From positions 269,501-333,500 of the forward strand of contig JAEMWC010000248.1 in the NCBI GenBank assembly GCA_016490735.1: a stretch of DNA of 64,000 nt, given 5' to 3'. This document shows, one piece after another, positions 1 through 11,700 of this stretch. Every line of letters starts with the position of its first letter. The first letter of the stretch is position 1. Source of the DNA: Pachyseris speciosa. Its lineage: Eukaryota > Cnidaria > Anthozoa > Scleractinia > Pachyseridae. The position numbers and the translations under genes were made by a program. Under the pieces are notes generated by a model. That model did no database searches. It was not told the origin of the DNA and saw nothing but the letters and a program-made list of their open reading frames with translations.

Positions 1-293
1 TGTTATTTAGTTTTACTTAGTATGACAATTTTGTGCAGTAGCTGTAATTATTTTGTTGTTTATACTTAGTCTCTCTATGAACATGCTATCTCATAAAATG
101 TATTGTTCCTGGTTTCGCGCATTTAAGTATTGCCCGTTGATTTTTAAAAAATTCGCGTCAATGGTAAAAACGCTTCAATGGTAGTATAAATTCAAATCAC
201 AACTGTAAACTATCTCACAACTGATGATGATCGTTGAACGGTCGAAACATGTCTTGTTTTAAACTCAAAGTGGTTTTCCATTTTTTATAAATA
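1..293 (+). mobile_element. Penelope-like element terminal sequence
   Basis: This stretch is almost identical to 52252-52550. There it directly follows a degenerate GIY-YIG endonuclease reading frame (51994-52242), which identifies both as the 3' terminal non-coding part of a Penelope-like retroelement. The copy here is cut by the window edge. It contains a hammerhead ribozyme-like motif at 217-257, a feature known from Penelope-like element termini. Confidence 0.55.
217..257 (+). ncRNA. Hammerhead ribozyme-like motif (copy 1)
   Basis: The conserved core CTGATGA (221-227) and GAAA (243-246) flank a 5-bp stem (GATCG/CGGTC) with a 5-nt loop. A minimal stem III (AC-AT-GT) leads to a GTC triplet ending at 253. 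Stem I is closed by ACAA (217-220) and TTGT (254-257). One extra U sits between CTGATGA and stem II, which is non-canonical. The very short stem III fits the minimal type I hammerheads described in Penelope-like elements. Activity is inferred, not shown. Confidence 0.55.
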
Positions 294-2140
294 TTTACTT
301 CATTAAATTGTAAACTGCACAAGCAGTCTGGTAAAGCCCCCCGGCCAGTGTTGTAACTTATCCCTGAAAAGCCCCGATGGTGAGAGGATAATTAACTACG
401 GCAACGGCATTTAGTTCCTGAACAAATCGCCATTATTTTCCAAGTTAAACAAACTGGAATAATCACGAAAGAGTTACAGAAATAAGAAGTTATAATTTGA
501 AATGACGTTTTTGTTCCCGTCATCGTCGCCATTGCTTAAGCTCACTAATCACGTGGCTCAAACTCTGTCGACGGGAGTCAGCCAAACCGCTGTCCAACTT
601 GACAATCGTCACTTGAGGTTTTCGAAGACAAACAAAGAGAAACTCACCTTTTGAGGTCTTTAGATTGAAACAAATCACATTAGAATGCAGTTCCTGGTGC
701 TGTGGTCTGTTTTATCACTGATCTCACAGTTGTGTTAAGGCTAATAAACAATGCTTAACAAACCTGTCCTCGCAAAGTCTTCCAGTTGTTCACCAAAACA
801 AACAGTCAAGTGCGCTGTACGCTCTCCTGCTCTTTACGTGGCAAAAACGACCAAGTACCTGAGGAGTAAGTAAGATCCCCCACCACCCCCCCTCCCCCCA
901 CAATCGCTCTATCATATAATAACGATATATGAGTATTGCTTGTACCAAGAACCTGCATTACATACTCCAATAAGATCAGACCTTGTAACTTTCTATGTTC
1001 TATCATACATTTTTTTCTGCAAAGCAGTCTCATTTATTTTTTTTCTGCCTTATTTTAGTCTGTATTTATCCACAGACATGCAAACCAGCAACATTAATAT
1101 AAATATGCACGCAGTTTATAGAGTGTTACACTCTTGAGGCTTATACCCTACTTGTATGGATAATAGCATGGTTTGTAGTGATATTTGGTATAAATACCAC
1201 GAGTGATATTTCAAAACTGTTATACTTAATTGGAACAATTTTGGAATACGACGAGTGGTATTTATGCCAAATGTCACGCACAAATCATTCTATTTTTTGT
1301 TTCTAAGGCTACCACCTGAGAAATTTATGTAATGTCATCTTTTAATTTCGTCCAGTGATTTCGCTACATAAAAGAGGAAACTGCTTTTGAAATTCTTGCT
1401 TTTGGTCGAACTGGTCCGAACATTAGCCAAGTTGATGTACTTTGTTTTTCGTTAGTTTTATTAAATTTGAAAATCTGGAAACTTTCCGCCACTTTTTCAT
1501 AACTCGCTCAGAGACGTGATTTCGGTTACCATAGAAACTGTAATATTCATACGTAGGTATTTCAATTTAAGCTGAATTACCTCTTCTCTCAGCCAATAAA
1601 ATTACAGAAATTCTCAGGTAGTAGTATGAAGCTTAAAATACCTTCATGGAAGGCAATTATGTGTTGCACTTCAGTTGCGCCTCCAAAGTGAAAAATAGCG
1701 CTGTTTGTGTAGTGGAACATGACTCAAACGCCACGAACAAAATAAGCTATAGAAGACTGCTATCGTACAAAAGTACTATAAAATATTTTAAAATACGTAT
1801 CTACCTAAAATTTTGATCATGGTTTTGGTAGACTGTCTGTGTCATTACTTTATATTGGAAAAAATATGTATCAAATATTTCAACTGTTGCCGAGTGAAAT
1901 TTCCAAGTGGTGAAGAAAACAATTCTCCTGCTTCCTAATCCAAATACCCAGCCGGTCTACTCCCCATCTTACACTTTGCTGGAGGTGTGACAGTTATGAC
2001 TATGAACAATTAAAATAGTTGTAACATGCATGAAAGTGTTTTCCATTTAACGACGCGTTCAATTTCAACTCAATGAAGGTTTGTGGATGCGAAAGTTACT
2101 TCATAAACCACGAAATTTCCAACCAGCAGACTGAAAAGCT
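294..2140. other. Conserved spacer downstream of the death-domain gene, no gene seen
   Basis: This block is shared by all three units (about 31372-33217 and 52551-54695) but contains no recognisable coding sequence. Short frames in it are interrupted in one copy or another. It includes a C-rich run near 875-900 that varies in length between copies, and an imperfect repeat around 1160-1280. Confidence 0.6.
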
Positions 2141-2370
2141 GAATAAAACCCCCATAAAGGTCCTATCCCCATCGTAATCCCTCTAAAGTTATTTTTAGAT
2201 GTCCTCAAGAGGGTTTTACCAATTGCGTGGAAGCTGTTAACACTGGAAAAAATGGGGGCATATGATTGACTATCACTCAATCCTCTTGGGAAAACCGCAT
2301 CTTGGAGGACAACTAAAAATAACTTTGGAGGGATTACCATCGGGATAGTGCCAATATGGGGGATTAATTC
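2141..2370. mobile_element. Inverted-repeat MITE, unit 1 copy
   Basis: The two halves are near-perfect inverted repeats with arms of about 80 bp: GAATAAAACCCCCATA at the left matches the reverse complement of the right end. The same element sits at the same place in units 2 and 3, so it predates the duplication. The roughly 99-residue minus-strand frame across it is a by-product of the palindrome and not a gene. Confidence 0.7.
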
Positions 2371-2791
2371 TGTTATCTTTATCCTCTCTTCCTTCAACAT
2401 ATTCCAGGCCCGACAGACAGTGTATCTGAAGAACTAAGGTGTGCACGTGTACTACATTGTTTTTAACTACTAAACTCTTATTCTACGATGAGTAAAGCCA
2501 AAGCAGAATTAGTTTAAATCTTTAGTACACCGTAAACAAACAGGGTTGCCACTTAACGGGATAAAAAAGCGGAAACTTTTTCCTTACCAACCACTAACTT
2601 TCAGACCATTTTACAAAAAAGCTTTGCGGGCGAAGCCAGCGATGAACTATTAAACATCAATACTGGCAAGCCACCGTAAATTTCCCTGACTCTAACTCTG
2701 TAACTCATGACAACAAATTCCGTGACCTTGAAAAAAGTTCTTTTTCTCTGACTTTTCCCGATCATAGCAACCCTGTTTAAGTTCCATGCGA

Positions 2792-5700
2792 TTATTCCTC
2801 ATAAACCCATTTCTCCAGAACCTCGGCGACATCCATTCTGTTAAAACCTTCTTCCTTCAACAGCTCAATCAGCCGTCCAACAGTTGCATCAGGGCAAGGT
2901 GACCATGTCAACAAAATCGTATCAGTGGGGTTTGGTAACTGCCCAACGAAGTTGATCTCATCTCTGTTCAATCCGGCTTTCTCTGCAAGCATTCGGAAGT
3001 CGTCAAATCGAAGAATTCGCTTGACATTCAACATCACACAGACGCGGGAGTACACTTGCAGAGGTATGCCTTTCACCTTCTCAGAAAGCCGACGTTTCTG
3101 GGTGCCGGTGCGTGTCTTGCGAGCCACAAACTCCTCGACTCTACTGACGATTGCTTGAAAGGAACCCTGAACTTCAATGACAAGGACGACCAACACGACG
3201 ATGAACAAGGCATACCACATCGGTGGTGTCAACAGTTGATAGGCTGTATTCTAAGGTGTGAAACGAAAAGTATTAGCATAGCGGAAAGAAGGGGAGAGGC
3301 ATAACAGACGAGAGAAGAAATATTAAATTTGACATTTTCACCTTACGATCTTTGTTCCAGGCAAATTCTGCGATGAAAGTAGCCCGGGGAGTGGGGTGGG
3401 AGGGGGGTACTAAAAACAATTTAGTACGGGGTGGCTCCGCCCCGAAGTCCGACCCCTTACCCTTTTATATACCATTTTTGAGAGAAAAGGTACCCCTTTC
3501 GTATACCTTCGATTGTCAATTGGTACCCCTTTCGTAAACCTAAAACAGGAAGTCTTCTTGTTATTTTCATGTAACGTTCAATAAATTAAAACAGTACAGT
3601 CGTAAGGTATGTGTGTTCGCAATATTTTAACGAAAATAAATACCTAAATGACAGATTTCCCTACCCTTTCATATAGTTCGACCCATGAGATCCCTACCCC
3701 TTTTCGGGCGAAGCCTCCCCATATAGGCCATTAGAGGGAGTAACCCCCTCCCTGGGGGGGAAGTAGCGCTATATTTTTAATTTCCACGGTTGCTTGCTTG
3801 AATATTTGCTATATTTTTACAGGAAATGAAGAAATTGCTTACTATGCAAGGTGAAAACCTCATTAGGGGCATCAGGAAAAGTTATGGCTGGAAAATTTTT
3901 CAGGCCTCTGAGGTATTATTTTACTGTCGTTATGTTGATGATACATTTTGTTTTATTTCATTCGGAAAATTGTGCGTTATTATTTTTCAACTATATAACT
4001 CTAGGAACCCCAACATTAGGTTCACTATGGAAAAAGAAATAGATCATAAAATACCTTTCTTAGATGTTCTTATCAACAACGACACTCATTTTCCTGTTAC
4101 TAGTGTTTACCGCAAGAAAACCTTCACGGGCCTATTGACTAATTACTTTAGTTTTACATCTTATTCTTGTAAACTGTGTCTCATTTGTACTCTTGTTGAG
4201 TAGAGCGTACAAGATCAACAACACTTGGTAGGGTTTTCACGAAGACATCACAAAACTTACTAAAATCCTCCAAAAGAATCTTTTACCAGCCCATCTAGTT
4301 GAACTGAGACCCCCCGGCTTCCGTCTGCACTACATTAATAAGGTTGTCGTTGTTGTCATTGCCTACCAGTATGGAGTAATATTTATGTACCACATTAATA
4401 AAGTTGTTGTTGTCCAGTATGGATACCTGTGTGGTAAGGATGCCTGTCACATATGCCATGAAGCTATCAGTATGACACACCATCATTCCAGCAACAAGCA
4501 AGGAGTAACAGTTGATGATCAACAGCACAGAAACACAGTACAACACTTGACTGTCAAGAGGTGGGTGGGTGATGCACACCATCAAAATGCTCACGTTCAT
4601 CATCAGAATCAGCAACATGTCAGGAAGGGATGCATTCTTCATTAACTCCCACTGAAATAAATTCACAAATTAACAACCATTACTCAAGCTGATTAGTTAA
4701 ACGGTTTTGTTTCCACTCCAAATTGGAGTTTCAAAAGGTTTGAAAATTATACAGTAAAGTTATCAGCTAAGAAACAAAATGAACTTCATTAGAGGTCAGA
4801 ACACATTCTATTTTTCTTGAGATTTTGATTTCAAAATATGGTTTCGGGCCCATTAAGTTACCGGGACTTTCGAGAAACCAGTCGCCGCTCTTTTTATTTT
4901 TATTTTTTTCTATTTTTCGTCTTTGTGTCGCGAATTTCCCAGCTCACATATTTAACTTGCACCACTGAACACAGAAGGGTTTAAAAGAAGATCAGTCATC
5001 TTCACGTGTTTCTCATGTGACATGTTAGACCTTCCGTGCAGTTAAGTGACTTTCATTGCAAAACTGCACAGAACGTCGAATGCTGTTTTCAAAGCAAACC
5101 TTTGGTTCTTTTTCATTTTTTTCTGCAAGAGATGCTTGATGAGTAATTTCGGAGATTTCTCTGACCAAATCTCAAATCCTAAACTGTTCGATAAGTGTTT
5201 TCTTTCTCAAACGTTGAGCAGAAATTAAATATCTATCGATAAAAACAATGTGATTAGTCATTTTGGAATAACTTATTTTCACCGCATTAACTATGCCGAG
5301 GTTACGTTGTGTAGTGGTTATTGTCACCGCCTCTGATGCTCAGTAGGGGCAACTTTCGTGTGTGTTTTTTTTCTTTTGCCTTTTTCTGCTCTGTTTTTAG
5401 AAGTATTATTATTGTTATCAGTGGTTCAACAGTAAAGCAGTTCAGCAATTTCAAAGGGATATTCAGTACAAACAAACAGACTCGAACATCATGATAAGCA
5501 CAATGCGTCTGAAAAAAGACAGACTTCTCTCTTCTCTTTTGTTTCCCGCCAAATTAAGGATACACCCTGTTCTTTTACAGGCCCAAGTCTAGGTTAATTG
5601 TAGCCTCTTTTTCAAAATGTTGTTGGAAGGCATGGCTACCACACCATATTTTATTAAAGAAATAAAAATATGCTGAGTGCATTGTTGAGTTATATAAACA

Positions 5701-8700
5701 TGCTGGAATTTTTATGAACATGAGAGAAGTACCCAGAGAAGAAGAAGCCACAGGCGAGTGCTTCTTGCACTTCTTGAGTGTTAAAAATTCACAAGTGCTT
5801 ATATTACTCAACAATATACGAGGAACAAGTTTTTTATTTCTTTTACAAATTTGAAATGTCCCAAAGATTTGCACAAACTGTCATACTTGGACAAACTGAT
5901 GAAATGTGACGACACTCCAACCCCCAATTTTGCTTTTATGTTCAAAATAATGTCAAATATGGATTGAATCACATATTTTTCAATGTTTTTACTCTGTTTT
6001 CTTTATAATGTCCAGAGGTTTGCATGAGCACACACTTGTGACATGGCCAGTGAGCATTATAATTCTACAATACACGCACATGATGTAGGGCATTAAGTTG
6101 AGAAATAATGTACTCGATTTGACCAATCGCAGCACACATAAATGAGGGTTTAAAATAAGTGCTCACCCACTCACCAATGTGAGTGTCAAACCCATCAGGT
6201 GAGTGGAAATGGTAGATTACTTGCCCGGTTTGGCGAGTGAAATTTTCGTATTGAAGGAAATAACTGTAACTGATTGTTATTGACAAAATATAATCTAAAC
6301 CTAGTTTCAAGTTTCAAGTTTATTTCAACTCTTTTACAAGTCAATAATTCCTGGTGGACTGGGCTGCAAATAGCCTTACAGCTAATCGAGGTGGACCAGT
6401 CCTTAAATATTACTATTATAAATATAAATATTATTATTAATATTATTACTGATTCGTCTTACGATTACATTAAACAGAATCAAAAATCGCTTAACAACAT
6501 GTAAACATTACGGTCTAGGTAGAATGTAAAGAGGAAAACTAGAGACTAAAACTTGACTTCAGTTGGAAATTTAATTTTTCATCATGTTAATTAAGGTATC
6601 TGTCTCAACATATGAGTTTTCAGATTCTAGTATTTCAATTAGTTTTGTTCTAATAGTTTTTTTGAAAGAGTTATTGGATAAGTTTTTTAGTCTAGTTGGT
6701 ATCCCATTCCAGATTTTAACACCAACACATGAAAAGACCTTACTTTGAACATTAAGTGCAGATTGTGTGGTGAAAAAATGCTCAGATGTTGATGAGCGTG
6801 TGCTGTAAGAATGAATACTGGCAATTTTAGAGAATAAATTTGAAATATTAGTCGGTGAAGAATTAGTACTGATATTGTACATTAAATTAGCAATTTTCTC
6901 ATAATATAGGAATTGGAGTGGTAGAAGTTTTCCTTTCAAGAAGAGGGGTATTGCATGCTCCTTTCGTTGAGCAAAGTGAATAAGACAGAGTGCACATTTT
7001 TGAAGGGCAAGGACTTTATTTAACAGGGTCTTAGATGCATTTCCCCAAGAAGTTAGTCCATACAATATATAAGGAGCAATGAGAGTCTTATAAATATCAA
7101 GAAGGGTTCGATTAGGAACAATATGTCTTCATTTCGCAATTAAACCAACAGTTTTGCTTAGGTTTGTTAACAGCAGCACTCGCTTCTGATCTGCACACGA
7201 TGAGCGATCTCAATGTCATTAAGTGTAATTCCTTTGACACCCAGACAAGAGAATAAATGGAGACATAGTTTTGCTGTGTCTTCAGATGATTCAGATTCGT
7301 TAACTTGTGGGTAGCCAATGATTTTTAGCTTGTACTGGTAGCTGTACTGTTGTAACGCTTCCACAGCATCAGATACCTCCTTGACTTTCACAGAAAGGTT
7401 TGACAAATCTTTACCAAGTTAGGATATTTTTCCCTGGATAGCAGATTGAGAAACCTGCATCTCATCGTATTCGTCACTAAGAAACTGTAGACTGTTTTCA
7501 AGTACACGATTCGGTGAAGGTGACAAAGGACCGCCATCTTGTCTCGTTCCGGCCGTTATCTCTTTCTTCTCCAACAACTCTTTCAGCTCTTTGAAATCTT
7601 TGGTTAGGGTCTTAAGCTTACATTTTAAGTCATCGTTTTCCTTTGTAAGTGACTGGATATTAGTTTTTGTCATTGTTGAATGTTTCTTAAAGTGAAATTT
7701 AGCTACACGGTAAATACGGAGCTCGGAAATTTCATGCGTACTACCTGAAGCTCTCAGGCTCTATCAGGCTCTCAAGCTCAATCAACCCTAACATACCAGT
7801 ATTTGTCACATTCTGAAAGCTTTACACACAAACTGCACATTAACACACAAACTGATTTCTGGCTTGGTAAATATATAAAATGGCTTCCGTTCAAGTAATT
7901 ATACTTACAAAAAGTACCTAATCGTAGTGATGGTACTGGTCAAAGGGGCAGTATAATTGATTGTAAGTAAAAATCTAGATAGCAAAGGAGATTTTGACCT
8001 GTTTACCAATGGGAAACAAATAACAATGGCCAAATTTTCTTCATTAGCTCACGAAAAACATTCTGTGTTTTTGGTCATGTGTAGCCAAAACGAAAATTTA
8101 TGCTAACTTGAAAACATTGGGCCGATGTTTTCAAGACCTCCACTTGGATTCTCAGATGAACTTCATAACAACTTAGTGTAGCTCATTTTTTTGTTTTGAA
8201 ATTTACTTGATATTAGGGCTGTTTATACGAGAGAAAATAAGCCGTGGATTACTCTGGCCATGGCTTACATAAGACGCGAACACCCCGTATAGATGGTACA
8301 AAATCTATGTTCACAGCTTTCTCAAGCTGTGGCTTATTGTGGTCTAGGAGTTTTTACTCGTATAAATGGTTCCTTTCGCGTCTTATGTAAGCCGCGGCCA
8401 GAGTAAGCCACGGCTTATTTTCTCTCGTATAAAGAGCCCTAGTATCTCACAGGTGACCTAGGAGCAATTTAAGAATGAAAAATCATTGAAAATTTATTTA
8501 ATAAATATTTGGTCAAAATATCAGGGATAATTCCCATGATAGTCTGCCCTTTAATAAACCACACTGCTGAGACAAAGATCTGATGGCTACAATGGCAACC
8601 ACAGCTCACATGTTGCAAAGAAGTTTACTCACAAAGTAAGACCCAGACCCATTTTTAGGGGTAAACGGTAAAAGTATCGAGAAGAAAATTTCACTTCCTG

Positions 8701-11700
8701 GCACTTTAATTGCCCTTACTAATACAGTATTGTGCAAAAGTAATGGAAACAAAATTTGACAAATTTTGTTCTTTGTTCTTGTGAACTTTTTTTCGCGTTA
8801 AATTTCAAGTGAAAAATCATTTACAGCAAGCAAAAAATCACTGGATACAAAAGAAAATTTGCTCTTGCTAAGTGCCACGAAATTTCGATCGAACTATTGC
8901 AGAGTGCTGTTAAATATCGTTGTTGCACAAATGATAGGACTTCCGAAATATTGTCCAAAAAATTGCTCCAAAACAAAATTTTTCTAATTATCACTGAATA
9001 TTCATGAATATTCACGAAATTCGTCGAGTTACATTTGCATTACTTTTGCACAATACTGTAAGCCAAAAGGAGCTTCTGAGATCTCCGAGGCATTGCCAGT
9101 ATGTGACACTTGATATACGTTTGAGATGTTAACTTACATATGGAGTGACAACTTCAGTTACACAGGCAACTCCTCCAAACACCAATAACACCTGTATAAA
9201 AAAAATGAGAAAGAGGTGAAACATTTAAAATAACAACTTTTAAATATGTGTGGTTTAAGGAGTGAGGCTTAAAAATTTTCTAACCAGTTTGACTTTTATT
9301 TCCTATTGTCAAGGTTGATTTTGGAGAAAAAGGTGCTTGGTTATGTAAATGAACTCAGGGTCTTACAAAATTAATATTTTTGACAAAGCTTGTTCCTGGG
9401 TAAGAGACATGATAAATCACTTACCCAGCAGGATGAGCTACTGGTCCCAAATCACGTTGTTGGAAATGTAGCAAGTGATTTGGTCATTCCTCATCACACA
9501 GGCAGTGTGATTCACACTTTAAGCATGGGTGTAAAGGGGATTCTTTCTAAACCGTGTGCTTCCTGTTGCTAATGAACTGCATTGATGATCTGCTGAAGAG
9601 TTCCGAAACCAAAGTAACGTACACCTGTAACTGTCCAAAGATGTGCCCTGGACAACAACTTCCAGTACCTCAGGTGCAAACTGAAACTCCACTCAAACTT
9701 GACATTAAGCCCCCTTAACTGGAACATTTTCAAGGGAAATTTATTGAATTTGTTGTTAATATTAAAAAAAAACAAGTCATCCAGATTTCAGTCAGGTGTG
9801 ATAAACTGGTCTCGATGCATGAGATTGATGTCTTTGATCCACAGGCATGAGACTTGTCACAATGCCAAAGAGTTGGCAGGTACACACTTGAGCTCAGAAT
9901 GTGGGGTACTAAAAAAAATTTAGTACAGGGAGGCTCCACCCCGAGGTCTGACCCCTTACCCTTTTATATACCATTTTCAACAGAAAAGGTATCCCTTTCG
10001 TATACCTAAAACAGGAAGTCTTCTTGTCATTTTCATGATGTGTTGTGTTCAATAAATTAAGTTGGTATGGTACCCTAAAATATGTATGGAAATCATAGGC
10101 TTTTTGCTAAGAGTGAGTTAAGGGGTGGGTGAGTGTTAAAACTCTTATTTTCCACATGATTTTGATGCAGGACTGACAGCTGGTCACATGGCTATACTCG
10201 GCTCATTTAAACTCACTCTCTGGTCAGCCAAATCATTTGCAGAATTTACCTTGGAATGTGTCGGCGTGTTTGCTTTAGCCCATCAATTCAGCTTTTATTT
10301 GATAAACACAAAATAAAAATAACCTGACAGCATAATTTAGTGTTGTTTTCAAAACACACTTAAATAATTTTTAGTTGCTATACAAATTTAATAATTGTTT
10401 GGCCAAGCTGCTGGGGGAGCCAGTGAGGGTCATTTGTCTTAAATTCAAATTTGATAAGAACGTTATGATCGACCACCTCAGACGATATCCTATGCCAATC
10501 GGGATGTGGTGATGAATGTGAAAATTTGCGGCATGACTTTAGGTCGTTATGAGCAAGCTGCTTACAAGTTTTTTCACATTGATCTTCGAAAATTACCTGG
10601 CCTTCATTTGCCCAAGGCTTGATGGCGAGAGACGTGTGGAAGTGGGAGAAAATGAGAAAAAGAGAAAGAATATATGAGATCAAATAGCGTGTGTGATGTC
10701 ATGCAGTTCGGATTGTCTGCCTGTGTTACAAATATCCAAATGTACAATATCCCAGAATATTTGTACGTGTCTTGTGCGTTTTCTGTATAAAAACTAACAA
10801 AGTTGGATAATTTATTACGGTAACTAGTTCTGATTATAAACATACCTTTCCAATTGACTTCAGACCAGTGATCACATGATGAATGGAGGAACAAATTTTA
10901 TCCCTAACCAAGTAAGGAAAGTAAGTCGACAGACTGACTGGTTCCACATCCTGCCAGTGCTGTGTAATCCGATCCTTTTTCAGCCTTAGTTTGAGGAAGA
11001 TATTTAATGATCTTCCAGTAATCACCAGAAAGAAGGCATATATAATGTGGTAACCTGTTGATACATGTACATACCAAAATAAGTAAAACTGAAGGTCTGC
11101 TAAAACATATACAATGCCTGCAATAAACACCTAAATTACAGCGGTTATTATATTGCCGTGAACACCTAAAATATGTCTGGAATGTTAATTGTGTTGTAAC
11201 CAATCACAGGCGAGATCTTCAAACCACAGAAACCACAGGCAATGAACGGTCACGGAACAAATTATTTTCGTTTTGTTTAACATGTTTAAGGATACAAGCT
11301 GTCTTATTAGGAATTTAAAACACCACTGCTCCCCAAGATCAGTGCTGAGGACCGCATTCAGCACATCGTTCGATTTTAGAAAGAAAAATTTAGAAGCCAA
11401 CGCGACGCGACGACGACCGGCTTTCCATGTAACGACATAATGAACAATCATGTATTCTTAGAAAAATAAATTTTCAGATATGCATTCAACAATATAAAGC
11501 CGTTGGGTTGCAACATGCGAGTTTACGGACATTTACGGAGATTCCTCTGGTAAGAAGAACTGCGATCGGAGATAATCATGTTTTTTTTTCTTTTGCACGC
11601 AAAATGTGCTAATAATCGCATCCAAAGGGGACTTAAAATCTTCTTGGCTAAATCCCCCCATAACTAGTTTCCTACAGCATGTAATCCCCCTGATATCAAA

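Larger units (their letters stand above)
6298..7788 (-). mobile_element. Internally deleted non-LTR retrotransposon (LINE)
   Basis: The insertion is absent from unit 2, where the flanks join near 38660. On the minus strand it starts with ORF1 (7673-7167) and then jumps to the C-terminal end of ORF2 (about 7110-6574). The 3' end has an AATAAA-like run and a short TTGAAAC tandem tail near 6300-6320, typical of LINE families with microsatellite-like tails. The ORF1-ORF2 junction near 7110-7165 shows that several kilobases of endonuclease and RT are deleted. Confidence 0.7.

Noticed and set aside
2101..2400. 99-residue minus-strand protein recurring in three units
   Set aside because: It lies entirely within a palindromic MITE and the frame is a symmetry artefact.
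2925..3304. Plus-strand frames opposite the death-domain exon
   Set aside because: Antisense shadows; conservation follows the minus-strand frame.
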